From Chamaea fasciata (taxonomy: Eukaryota > Chordata > Aves > Passeriformes > Sylviidae): a stretch of 64,000 nucleotides of DNA. The notes beneath the pieces are model-generated. The model saw nothing but the letters and a program-made list of their open reading frames with translations, was not told the origin of the DNA and did not search any database. The DNA lies in contig JARCOQ010000193.1 of assembly GCA_029207755.1 (NCBI GenBank), positions 1-64,000 on the forward strand. The letters are read 5' to 3'. The position numbers and the translations under genes were made by a program. Of this stretch, positions 36,235-48,642 are shown one piece after another (position 1 is the first letter of the stretch; each line of letters starts with the position of its first letter).

Positions 36235-39200
36235 TCAGGCACCTGGGCAGCTGACTTTACTTACCCCTGGAAAGAAGCCATCCTTTGTGCCCAACTCCCT
36301 GTGCCGGGCACCTGGCCTCAGCCACCTACAATCCCGAACGGAACAGGATTTCTTCCAGATGCAAGCTGCCACAAGCTGGAAGCCTGGCTTCCCTTGGAGA
36401 GCCAAATGCCTACTACAAACTGTCATCAGGCACCTGGGCAGCTGACTTTACTTACCCCTGGAAACAGGCCATCCTTTGTTCCCAACTACCTCAGCAGGGC
36501 ACCCTGCTCCGTCCACCTACAATCCAGAACGGAACAGGATTTCTTCCAGATGTAAGCGTCCACAAACTGGAAGCCTGGCTTCCCTTGGAGGGCCAAAAGC
36601 CTCCTATAAACTGACATCAGACACCTGGGAATCTGACTTTACTTACCCCTGGAAACTGGCCATCCTTTGTTCCCAACTCCCTCTGCCGGGCACCAGGCCT
36701 CGGCCACGTACAATCCCGAACGGAAAGGGATTTCTTCCAGATGCAAGCTGCCACAAACTGGAAGCCTGGCTTCCCTTGAAGGGCCAAAGGCCTCCTACTA
36801 ACTGACATCAGGCACCTGGGCAGCTGACTTTACTTACCCCTGGAAACAGGCCATCCTTTGTTCCCAACTCCCTCTGCCGGCACCTGGCTCCGTGCACCTA
36901 CAATCAGGAACGTAACAGGATTTCTTCCAGATGCAAGCTGCCACAAACTGGAAGACTTGCTTCCCTTGGAGGGCCAAAGGCCTCCTACAAACTGACATCA
37001 GGCACCTGGGCAGCTGACTTTACTTACCCCTGAAACAGGCCATCCTTTGTGCCCAACTCCCTTTGCCGGGCACCAGGCCTCGGCCACCTACAATCCCGAA
37101 CGGAACAGGATTTCTTCCAGATGCAAGCTGCCTTGAACAGGAAGACTAGCATCACGTGGGGGGCCTGAGGCCTGCAACAAACTGACATCAGGAACCTGGG
37201 CAGCTGACTTTACTTACCCCTGGAAACAGGCCATCCATTGTGCCCAACTCCGTCTGCCGGGCACCTGGCCTCGGCCACCTACAATCCCAAATGGAACAGG
37301 ATTTCTTCCAGATGCAAGCTGCCACAAACAGGAAGCCTGGATTCCCATGCAGGAACAATTGCCACCTGCAAACTGACATCAAGCACCTGGGCAGCTGACT
37401 TTACTTACCCCTGGAAACAGGCCATCATTTGTGCCCAACTCCCTCTGCCGGGCACCTGGCCTCGGCCACCTAGAATCCCGAATGAAACAGGATTTCTTCC
37501 AGATGCAAGCTGCCACAAACTGAAAACTAGTTTTTCTTGGAGGGCCAAAGGCCTGCTACAAAATGACATCAGGGACCTGGGCAGCTGACTTTACTTACCC
37601 CTGGAAACAGGCCATCCTTTGTGCCCAACTCCCCCTGCCGGGCACCAGGCCTCGGCCACCTACAATCCTGAACGGAACAGGATTTCTTCCAGATGCAAGC
37701 TGCCACAAGCTGGAAGCCTGGCTTCCCATGGAGGAACAATAGCCACCTGCAAACTGACATCAGGCACCTGGGCAGCTGACTTTACTTACCCCTGAAAAAG
37801 GCCACCATTTGTGCCCAACTCCCTCTGCCGGGCACCTGTCCTCGGCCACCTACAATCCCGAACGGAACAGGATTTCTTCCAGATGCAAGCTGCCACAAAC
37901 TGGTAGACTTGCTTCCCTTGGAGGGCCAAAGGTCTCCTACAAACTGACACATGCACCTGGGCAGCTGACTTTACTTACCCCTGGAAACAGGCCATCCTTT
38001 GTGCCCAACTCCCTCTGCCGGGCACCTGGCCTCGGACACCTACAATCCCAAACGGAACAGGATTTCTTCCAGATGCAAGCTGCCACAAACTGGAAGACTA
38101 GCTTCCCATGGAGGGCCAAAGGCCTCCTACAAACTGACATCAGGCACCTGGGCAGCTGACTTTACATACCCCGGGAAACAGGCCATCCTTTGTGCCCAAC
38201 TCCCTCAGCCGGGCACCAGGCCTTGGCCACCTCCAATCCCAAACAGGACAGGATTTCTTCCAGATGCAAGCTGCCAGAGGCTGGAAGCCTGGCTTCCCAT
38301 CGAGGGCCAAAGGCCTCCTACAAACTGATATCAGGCACCTGGGCAGCCGACTTAACTTACCCCTGGGAACAGGCCATCATTTGTGCCCAACTCCCTCTGC
38401 CGGGCACCTGGCCTCGGCCACCTACAATCCCGAACGGAACAGGATTTCTTCCAGATGCAAGCTGCCACAAACTGGAAGACTAGCTTCCTTTAGCGGGCCA
38501 AAGGCCTGCTACAAACTGACATCAGGCACCTGGGCAGCTGACTTTACTTACCTTTGGAGAAACCCACCCTTTGTGCCCAACTCCCTTAGCCGGGCACCAG
38601 GCCTCGGCCACGTACAATCCCGAACGGACTAGGATTTCTTCCAGATGCAAGCTGCCACAAGCAGGAAGCCTGGCTTCCCTTGGAGGGCCAAAAGCCTCCT
38701 ACAAACTGACATCAGGCACCTGGGAAGCTGACTTTACTTTCCCCTAAAAACAGGCCATCCTTTGTTCCCAACTCCCTCTGCCGGGCACCCAGCTCCATGC
38801 ACCTACAATCCCGAACGGAACAGGATTTTTTCCAGATGCAAGCTGCTACAAACCGGAAGACTAGCTTCCTTTAGAGAGCCAAATGCCTGCTACAAACTGA
38901 CATCAGGCACCTGGGCAGCTGACTTTACTTACCCCTGGAAACAGGCCATCATTTGTGCCCAACTCCTTCTGCCGAGACCTGGCCTCGGCCACCTACAATC
39001 CCAAACGGAACAGGATTTCTTCCAGATGCCAGTTGCCACAAGCTGGAAGCCTGGTTTCACTTCGAGGGCCAAAGGCCTCCTACAAACTGACATCAGGCAC
39101 CTGGGCAAGCCGACTTAACTTACCCCTGGAAACAGGCCATCATTTGTGCCCAACTCCCTCTGATGGGCACCTGGCCTCGGCCACCTACAATCCCGAACGG

Positions 39201-40640
39201 AACAGGATTTCTTCCAGATGCAAGCTGCCACAAACTGGAAGACTAGCGTCCTTTAGAGGGCCAAATTCCTGCTACAAAACTGACATCAGGCACCTGGGCA
39301 GCTGACTTTACTTACCCTGGAAACAGGCCATCCTTTGTGCCCAGCTCCCTCTGCCGGGCACCAGGCCTCGGCCACCTACAATCCCGAACGGAATAGGATT
39401 TCTTCCAGATGCAAGCAGCCACAAGCTGGAAGCCTGGCTTCCCTTGGAGGGCCAAAGGCCTTCTACAAACTGACATCAGGCACCTGGGCAGCTGACTTTA
39501 CTTACCCCTGGAAACAGGCCATCCTTTGTGCCCAACTCCCTCTGCCGGGCACCTAGCCTCAGCCACCTACAATGCCGAACGGAACAGGATTTCTTCCAGA
39601 TGCAAGCTGCTACAAGCAGGAAGCCTGGCTTCCCATGGAGGGCCAAAGACCTCCCAAAAACTGACATCAGGCACCTGGGAATCTGACTTTACTTACCCCT
39701 GGAAACAGGCCATCCTTTGTGCCCAACTCCCTCTGCTGAGCACCTGGCCTCGGCCACCTACAATCCGGAACTAAACAGGACTTCTTCCAGATGCAAGCTG
39801 CCACAAACTGGAAGACTTGCTTCGCTTGGAGGGCCAAAGGCCTCCTACAAACTGACATCAGGCACCTGGGCAGCTGACGTTACTTACCCCCTGGAAACAG
39901 GCCATCATTTGTGCCCAACTCCCTCTGCCGGGCACCTGGCCTCGGCCACCTACAATCCCGAACGGAACATGATTTCTTCCAGATGCACGCTGCCACGAAC
40001 TTGAAGACTAGCTTCCCTTAGAGGGCCAAAGGCCTCCTACAAACTGACATCAGGCACCTGGGCAGCTGACTTTACTTACCCCTGGAAACAGGCCATCCTC
40101 TGTGCCCAACTCCCTCTGCCGGGCACCAGCCCTTGGCCACCTACAATCCCAAACGGAACAGGATTTCTTCCAGATGCAAGGTGCCACAAGCTGGAAGCCT
40201 AGCTTCCCTTGGAGGGCCAAAGGCCTCCTACAAACTGACACCAGACACCAGGGCAGCCGACTTAACTTACCCCTGGAAACAGGCCATCATTTGTGCCCAA
40301 CTCCGTCTGCCGGGCACCTGGCCTCGGCCACCTACAATCCCGAACGGAACAGGATTTATTCCAGATGCAAGCTGCCACAAACTGGAAGACTAGCTTCTTT
40401 TCGAGGGCCAAAGGCCTGCTACAAACTGTCATCAGGCACCTGGGCAGCTGACTTTACTTACCCCTGGAAAGAAGCCATCATTTGTTCCCAACTCCCTCTG
40501 CCGGGCACCTGGCCTCAGCCACCTACAATCCCGAACGGAACAGGATTTCTTCCAGATGCAAGCTGCCACAAGCTGGAAGCCTGGCTTCCCTTGGAGAGCC
40601 AAATGCCTCCTACAAACTGTCATCAGGCACCTGGGCAACT
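36235..40640 (+). repeat. Decaying right flank of Domain I
   Basis: It starts as a beta-like g h a b i j, with 1-bp losses in b (CTCTGCCGGCACC near 36,875) and i (CCCCTGAAACAGG near 37,027), and without k. It continues l m n o, an unusual monomer at 38,140 (ACATACCCCGGGAAAC), f, s, a y-like monomer (38,712), two variants, t (39,476), d, u, e, f, and a g-like monomer at 40,432. The g-to-g distance is 4,197 bp, or 22 x 191 minus 5, so indels are more frequent than in the core. This is the first sign of an older flank. Confidence 0.78.
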
Positions 40641-41386
40641 GACTTTACTTACCCCTGGAAACAGGCCATCATTTGTGCCCAACTCCCTCTGCCGGGCACC
40701 TAGCCTCAGCCACCTACAATGCCGAACGGAACAGGATTTCTTCCAGATGCAAGCTGCTACAAGCAGGAAGCCTGGCTTCCCCTTGGAGGGCCAAAAGCCT
40801 CCTATAAACTGACATCAGGCACCAGGGCAGCTGACTTTATTTACCCTATAAAACACGCCATCCTTTGTGCCCAACTCCCACTGCCGGGCACCCGTCCTCG
40901 GCAACTGACAATCCCGAACGGAACAGGATTTCTTCCAGATGCAAGCTGCCACAAAAAGGAAGCCTGGCTTTCCGCCGAGGGCTAAAGGCCTCTTACAAAC
41001 TGACATCAGGCACCTGGGCAGCTGACTTTACTTACCTCTGGAAAGAAGCCCTCCTTTGATACCAACTTTGTGTGGCGGGCACACGGCCCCGACATATACA
41101 ATCCCGAACGGAACAGGATTTCTTCCAGATGCAAGCTGCCACAAGTTGGATGCCCGGCTTCCCTTGGAAGGCCAAAGGCCTCCTACTAACAGACATCAGG
41201 CACCTGGGCAGCTGACTTTACTTACCCCTGGATAGAAGCCATCCTTTGTTCCCAACTCCCTCAGCAGGGCATCCGGCTCCGACAACCTACAATCCCGAAC
41301 GGAACAGGATTTCTTCCAGATGCAAGCTGCCACAAGCTGGAAGCCTGGCTTCCCTTGGACGGCCAAAGGCCTCCTACAAACTGACA
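40641..41386 (+). repeat. Diverged monomer island between HOR domains
   Basis: About four monomers that fit neither domain well. They have uncommon sequence such as TTTGCCGAGGGCT-like ends near 40,972, CCAACTTTGTGTGGCGGGC near 41,060, GACATATACAATCC near 41,089, and CTCCGACAACCTAC near 41,276. Similar rare forms recur only at the right end of the window (near 61,500, 61,690 and 63,210). Read as a boundary remnant between two amplified domains. Confidence 0.7.
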
Positions 41387-44300
41387 TCAGGCACCTGGGC
41401 ACCAGACTTTACTTACCCCTGGAAACAGGCCATCATTTGTGCCCAACTCCATCTGCCGGGCACCTGGCCTCGGCCACCTACAATCCCAAACGGAACAGGA
41501 TTTCTTCCAGATGCAAGCTGCCACAAACGGGAAGACTAGTTTCCCTTGGAGGGCCAAAGGCCTCCTACAAACTGACATCAGGCACCTGGGCAGCTGACTT
41601 TACTTACCCCTGGAAACAGGCCATCCTTTGTGCCAAACTCCCTGTGCCGGGCACCTGGCCTCGGCCACCTACAATCCCGAACGGAACAGGATTTCTTCCA
41701 GATGCAAGCTGCCACAAGCAGGAAGCCTGGCTTCCCTTGGAGGGCCAAAGGCCTCCTACAAACTGACATCAGGCACCTGGGCAGCTGACTTTACTTACCC
41801 CTGGAAACAGGCCATCCTTTGTGCCCAACTCCCTCTGCCGGGCACCTGGCCTCGGCCACCTACAATCCCAAACGGAACAGGATTTCTTCCAGATGCAAGC
41901 TGCCACAAACTGGAAGACTAGATTCCCTCGGAGGGCCAAAGGCCTCCTACAAACTGACATCAGGCACCTGGGCAGCTGACTTTACTTACCCCTGGAAACA
42001 GGCCATCCTTTGTGCCCAACTCCCTCTGCCGGGCACCTGGCCTTGGCCACCTACAATCCCGAACGGAACAGGATTTCTTCCAGATGCAAGCGGCCACAAA
42101 CTGGAAGACTTGCTTCCCTTGGAGGGCCAAAGGCCTCCTACAAACTGACATCAGGCACCTGGGCAGCTGACTTTTCTTACCCCTGGAAACAGGCCATCCT
42201 TTGTGCCCAACTGCCTCAACCGGGCACCTGGCCTCGGCCACCTACAATCCCGAACAGAACAGGATTTCTACCAGATGCAAGCTGCCACAAGCTGGAAGCC
42301 TGGCTTCCCATGGAGGGCCAAAGGCCTCCTACAAACTGACATCAGGCACCTGGGCAGCTGACTTTACTTACCCCTGGAAACAGGCCATCTTTTGTGCCCA
42401 CCTCCCTCTGCCGGGCACCTGGCCTCGGCCACCTACAATCCCGAACGGAACAGGATTTCTTCCAGATGCAAGCTGCCACAAACTGGATGACTTGCTTAAC
42501 TTGGAGGGCCAAAGGCCTCCTACAAACTGACATCAGGCACCTGGGCAGCTGACTTTACTTATCCCTGGAAACAGGCCATCCTTTGTGCCCAACTCCCTAT
42601 GCCGGGCACCTGGCCTCGACCACCTACAATCCCGAACGGAACAGGATTTCATCCAGATGCAAGCTGCCAAAAACTGGAAGACTAGCTTCCCTTAGCGGGC
42701 CAAAGGTCTGCTACAAACTGACATCAGGCACCTGGGCAGCTGACTTTACTTACCCCTGGAAACAGGCCATCCTTTGTTCCCAACTCCCTCTGCCGGGCAC
42801 CCGGCTCCGTACACCTACAATCCCAAACGGAACAGGATTTCTTCCAGATGCAAGCTGCCACAAGCAGGAAGCCTGGTTTCCCATGGAGAAACAATTGCCA
42901 CCTGCAAACTGACATCAGGCACCTGGGCAGCTGACTTTACTTACCCCTGGAAACAGGCCATCCTTTGTGCCCAACTCCCTCTGCCGGGCACCTGGCCTCG
43001 GCCACCTACAATCCCGAACGGAACAGCATTTCTTCCAGATGCAAGCAGCCACAAGCAGGAAGCCTGGCATCACTTGGAGGGCCAAAGGCCTGCTACAAAC
43101 TGACATCAGGCACCTGCGCAGCTGACTTTACTTACCTCAGGAAGCAGGCCATCTTTGGGCCCAACTCCCTCTGCCGGGCACCAGGCGTCGGCCACCTACA
43201 GTCCCAAACGGAACAGCATTTCTTCCAGATGCAAGCGGCCACAGACTGGAAGACTAGTTTCCCTTAGAGGGCCAAAGGCCTCCTACAAACTGACATCAGG
43301 CACCTGGGCAGCTGACTTTTCTTTCCTCTGGAAACAAGCCATCCTTTGTGCCCAACTCCCTCTGCCGGGCACCTGGCCTCGGCCACCTACAGTCCCAAAC
43401 GGAACAGCATTTCTTCCAGATGCAAGCAGCCACAAAGTGGAAGACTAGCTTCCCTTGGAGGGCCAAAGGCCTCCTACAAACTGACATCAGGCACCTGGGC
43501 AGCTGACTTTACTTACCCCTGGGAACAGGCCATCCTTTGTGACCAACTCCCTCTGCCGGGCACCAGGCCTCGGCTACCTACAATCCCAAACGGAACAGGA
43601 TTTCTGCCAGATGCAAGCTGCCACAAGCAGGAAGCCTGGCTTCCCATGGAGGGCCAAAGGCCTCCTAAAAACTGACATCAGGCACCTGGGCAGCTGACGT
43701 TACTTACCCCTGGAAACAGGCCATCCTTTGTTCCCAACTCCCTCAGCAGGGCACCCGGATTCGGCCACCTACAATCCCGAACGGAACAGGATTTCTTCCA
43801 GATGCAAGCTTCCACAAGCAGGAAGCCTGGGTTCCCATGGAGGGCCAAAGGCCTCCTACAAACTGACATCAGGCACCTGGGCAGCTGACTTTACTTACCC
43901 CTGGAAACAGGCCATCTTTTGTGCCCGCCTCCCTCTGCCGGGCACCTGGCCTCGGCCACCTACAATCCCCAACGGAACAGGATTTCTTCCAGATGCAAGC
44001 TGCCACAAACTGGATGACTTGCTTCCCTTGGAGGGCCAAAGGCCTCCTACAAACTGACATCAGGCATTTGGGCAGCTGACTTTACTTACCCCTGGAAACA
44101 GGCCATCCTTTGTTCCCAACTCCCTATGCCGGGCACCTGGCCTCGACCACCTACAATCCCGAACGGAACAGGATTTCTTCCAGATGCAAGCTGCCACAAA
44201 CTGGAAGACTACCTTCCCTTAGCGGGCCAAAGGACTGCTACAAACTGACATCAGGCACCGGGGCAGCTGACTTTACTTACCCCTGGAAACAGGCCATCCT

Positions 44301-44631
44301 TTGTGCCCAACTCCCTCTGCCGGGCACCAGGCCACGGCCACCTACAATCCCAAACGGAACAGGATTTCTTCCAGATGCAAGCTGCCACAAGCTGGAACCT
44401 GGCTTCCCTTGGTGGGCCAAAAACCTCCTACAAACTGAAATCAGGCACCTGGGCAGCTGACTTTACTTACCCCTGGAAACAGGCCATCCTTTGTGCCCAA
44501 CTCCCTCTGCCGGGCACCCGGCTCCGTGCACCTACAATCTTGAACGGAACAGGATTTCTTCCAGATGCAAGCTGTCACAAGCAGGAAGCCTGGCTTCGCA
44601 CGGAGGGCCAAAGGCCTCCTACAAACTGACA
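41387..44631 (+). repeat. Domain II left part, mixed monomers without a tandem HOR
   Basis: About 17 monomers. Those at 41,578-42,533 are close to the overall consensus. The block at about 41,769-42,290 is almost repeated at 59,910. Monomers at 43,106 and 43,296 (ACAGTCCCAAACGG, AACAGCATTTC, GACTTTTCTTTCCTC) resemble w and x of Domain I. The last two monomers (44,251-44,631; GGAACCTGGCTTCCC, one base short) recur at 47,305 and, in part, at 58,574. Confidence 0.72.
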
Positions 44632-47235
44632 TCAGGCACCTGGGCAGCTGACGTTACTTACCCCTGGAAACAGGCCATCCTTTGTTCCCAACTCCCTTAG
44701 CACTGCACCCGGATCCGGCCACCTACAATCCCGAACGGAACAGGATTTCTTCCAGATGCAAGCTTCCACAAGCAGGAAGCCTGGCTTCCCATGGAGGGCC
44801 AAAGGCCTCTTACAAACTGACATCAGGCACCTGGGCAGCTGACTTTACTTACCCCTGGAAACAGGCCATCGTTTGTGCCCACCTCCCTCTGCCGGGCACC
44901 TGGCCTCGGCCACCTACAATCCCGAACTGAACAGGACTTCTTCCAGATGCAAGCTGCCACAAACTGAAAGACTTGCTTCCCTTGGAGGGCCAAAGGCCTC
45001 CTACAAACTGACATCAGGCACCTGGGCAGCTGATATTACTTACCTCTGGAAAAAGGCCATCCTTTGTGCCCAACTCCCTCTGCCGGGCACCTGGCCTCGG
45101 CCACCTACAATCCCGAACGGAACAGGATTTCTTCCAGATGCAAGCTGCCAAAAACTGGAAGACTACCTTCCCTTAGCGGGCCAAACGCCTGCTACAAACT
45201 GACATCAGGCACCTGGGCAGCTGACTTTACTTACCCCTGGAAACAGGCCATCCTTTGTGCCCCAATCCCTCAGCCGGGCACCTGGCCTCGGCTACCTACA
45301 ATCCCAAACGGAACAGGATTTCTTCCAGATGCAAGCTGCCACAAGCTGGAAGCCTGGCTTCCATTGTAGGGCAAAAGGCCTCTTACACACTGACATCAGG
45401 CACCTGGGCAGCTGACTTTACTTACCCCTGGAAATAGGCCATCCTTTGTGCCCAACTCCCTCTGCGGGCACTAGGCCTCAGCCACCTACAATCCCAAACG
45501 GAACAGGATTTCTTCCAGATGCAAGCTGCCACAAACTGGAAGCCTGGCTTCCCTTGGAGGGCCAAAGGCCTCCTACAAACTGACATCAGGCACCTGGGCA
45601 GCTGACTTTACATACCCCTGGAAACAGGCCATCCTTTGTGCCCAACTCCCTCTGCCAGGCACCCGGCTCTGTGCACCTACAATCCCGAACGGAACAGGAT
45701 TTCTTCCAGATGCAAGCTGCCACAAGCAGGAAGCCTGGCTTCCCATGGAGGGCCAAAGGCCTCCTACAAACTGACATCAGGCACCTGGGCAGCTGACTTT
45801 ACTTACCCCTAAAAACAGGCCATTCTTTGTTCCCAACTCCCTCTGCCAGGCACCCCGCTTCAGCCACCTACAATCTTGAACGGAACAGGATTTTTTCCAG
45901 ATGCAAGCTGCCTTAAACAGGAAGGCTAGCATCATTTGGGGGGCCATAGGCCTGCAACAAACTGACATCAGGCACCTGGGAAGCTGACTTTACTTACCCC
46001 TGGAAACAGGCCATCATTTGTGCCCAACTCCCTCTGCCGGGCACCTGGCCTCGTCCACCTACAATCCCGAACGGAACAGGATTTCTTCCAGATGCAAGCT
46101 GCCACTAACTGGAAGACTTGGTTCCCTTGGAGGGCCAAAGGCCTCCTTAAAACTGACACCAGGCACCTGGGCAGCTGACTTTACTTACCCCTGGAAACAG
46201 GCCATCCTTTGTTCCCAACTCCCTCAGCCGGGCACCAGGCCTCGGCACACTACGATCCAAAACGGAACCGGATTTCTTCCAGATGCAAGCTGCCACAAAC
46301 TTGAAGACTACCTTCCCTTAGCGGGCCAAAGCCCTGCTACAAACTGACATCAGGCACCTGGGCAGCTGACTTTACTTACCCCTGGAAACAGGCCATCCTT
46401 TGTGCCCAACTCCCTCAGCCGGGCACCAGGCCTCGGCCACCTACAATCCCGAACGGAACAGGATTTCTTCCAGATGCAAGCTGCCACAAGCTGGAAGCCT
46501 GGCTTCCCATGGAGGAACAATTGCCAACTGCAAACTGACATCAGGCACCTGGGCAGCTGACTTTACTTACCCCTGGAAACAGGCCATCCTTTGTGCCCAG
46601 CTCCCTCTCCCAGGCACCTGGCCTCGGCCACCTGCAATCCCAAACGGAACAGGATTTCTTCCTAATGCTAGCTGCAACAAACTGGTAGACTAGCTTCCCC
46701 TGGAGGGCCAAAGGCCTCCTACAAACTGACATCAGGCACCTGGGCAGCTGACATTACTTACCCCTAGAAACAGGCCATCCTTTGTTCCCAACTCCCGCTG
46801 CGGGGCCCCTGGCCTCGGCCACCTACAATCCCCAACGGAACAGGATTTCTTCCAGATGCAAGCTGCCAAAAACTGGAAGACTACCTTCCCTTAGCGGGCC
46901 AAAGGCCTGCTACAAACTGACATCAGGCACCTGGGCAGCTGACTTTACTTACCCCTGGAAACAGGCCATCCTTTGTTCCCAACTCCCTCTGCCGGGCACC
47001 AGGCCTCGGCAACCTACAATCCCAAACGGAACAGGATTTCTTCAAGATGCAAGCTGCCACAAGCTGGAAGGCTGGCTTCCCTTGGAGGGCCAAAGGCCTC
47101 GTACAAACTGACATCAGGCACCTGGGCAGCTGACTTTACTTACCCCTGGAAACAGGCCATCATTTGTGCCGAACTCCCTCTGCTGGGCACCTGGCCTCGG
47201 CCACCTACAATCCCGAACGGAACAGGATTTCTTCC
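44632..47235 (+). repeat. 2.6-kb block, copy 1 of a 4,011-bp-spaced duplication
   Basis: It begins with a monomer carrying GACGTTACTT and CTTAGCACTGCACCCGG and ends inside the monomer at 47,114. Reading against the second copy I noticed only about two base differences: GAACTGAACAGGAC versus GAACGGAACAGGAC near 44,925, and GGAACCGGATTTC versus GGAACAGGATTTC near 46,265. That suggests a very recent event, or gene conversion. Confidence 0.85.
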
Positions 47236-48642
47236 AGATGCAAGCTGCCACAAACTGGAAGACTACATTCCCTTAGCGGGCAAAAGGACTGCTACAAACT
47301 GACATCAGGCACCTGGGCAGCTGACTTTACTTACCCCTGGAAACAGGCCATCCTTTGTGCCCAACTCCCTCTGCCGGGCACCAGGCCTCGGCCACCTACA
47401 ATCCCAAACGGAACAGGATTTCTTCCAGATGCAAGCTGCCACAAGCTGGAACCTGGCTTCCCTTGGTGGGCCAAAAACCTCCTACAAACTGAAATCAGGC
47501 ACCTGGGCAGCTGACTTTACTTACCCCTGGAAACAGGCCATCCTTTGTGCCCAACTCCCTCTGCCGGGCACCCGGCTCCGTGCACCTACAATCTTGAACG
47601 GAACAGGATTTCTTCCAGATGCAAGCTGTCACAAGCAGGAAGCCTGGCTTCGCACGGAGGGCCAAAGGCCTCCTACAAACTGACATCAGGCACCTTGGCA
47701 GCAGACTTTACTTACCCCTAAAAACAGGCCATCCTTTGTTCCCAACTCCCTCTGCCGGGCACCCAGCTTCAGCCACCTACAATCTTGAATGGAACAGGAT
47801 GTTTTCCAGATGCAAGATGCTTTGAACAGGAAGACTAGCATCACTTGGGGGGGCCATAGGCCTTCAACAAACTGACATCAGGCACCTGGGCAGCTGAATT
47901 TACTTACCCCTGCAAACAGGCCATCCTTTGTGCCCAACTCCCTCTGCCGGGCACCTGGCCTCGGCCACCTACAATCCCGAACGGAACAGGATTTCTTCCA
48001 GATGCAAGCTGCCACTAACTGGAAGACTTGGTTCCTTTGGAGGGCCAAAGGCCTCCTACAAACTGACATCAGGCACCTGGGCAGCTGACTTTGCTTACCC
48101 CTGGAAACAGGCCATCCTTTGTTCCCAACTCCCTTAGCACTGCACCCGGATCCGGCCACCTACAATCCCGAACGGAACAGGATTTCTTCCAGATGCAAGC
48201 TGCCACAAGCAGGAAGCCTGGCTTCCCATGGAGGGCCAAAGGCCTCCTACAAACTGACATCAGGCACCTGGGCAGCTGACTTTACTTTCCCCTGGAAACA
48301 GGCCATCCTTTGTTCCCAACTCCCTCTGCCGGGCACCCGGCTTCAGCCACCTACAATCTTGAATGGAACAGGATTTTTTCCAGATGCAAGATGCTTTGAA
48401 CAGGAAGACTAGCATCACTTGGGGGGGCCATAGGCCTTCAACAAACTGACATCAGGCACCTGGGCAGCTGAATTTACTTACCCCTGGAAATAGGCCATCA
48501 TTTTTGCCCAACTCCCTCTGCCGGGCACCTGGCCTCGGCCACCTACAATCCCGAACGGAACAGGATTTCTTCCAGATGCAAGCTGCCACTAACTGGAAGA
48601 CTTGGTTCCTTTGGAGGGCCAAAGGCCTCCTACAAACTGACA
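47236..48642 (+). repeat. Spacer between the two 2.6-kb blocks
   Basis: About seven monomers. It includes the R-S pair (47,305-47,686) seen also at 44,251, then a three-monomer set at about 47,687-48,260 that is repeated at about 48,261-48,834. In both sets the i-like monomer reads GATGCTTTGAACAGG and CTTGGGGGGGCC, with seven G's. The right repeat runs into the start of the second 2.6-kb block. Confidence 0.78.

Larger units (their letters stand above)
1..40640 (+). repeat. Domain I: HOR family built on the g-to-f monomer cycle
   Basis: Monomer types recur in a fixed order: g h a b i j k l m n o p q r s t d u e f. Diagnostic motifs: g GGAAAGAAGCC; h CAACTACCTCAGCAGGGC; a GAACGGAAAGGGATTTC; b CTACAATCATGAACGG; i GCCTTGAACAGG; j GATTCCCATGGAGGAAC; k GTGCCCTACGCCCTC; l CTAGTTTTTCTTGG; m GAGGAACAATAGCC; n AACTGGTAGACTTGC; o CTCGGACACC; p TTGCATCCC; q GCCCTACTCTCCCTGCC; r GGGCTCCTGG; s ACCTTTGGAGAA; t TACAGCATTGC; d GGGAATCTGAC; u GGAACATGATTTC; e GCTTCCCTTGGCGGGCC; f CCGACTTAACTTACC. 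Whole cassettes are gained or lost between cycles, but the order of what remains is mostly kept. Confidence 0.9.
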
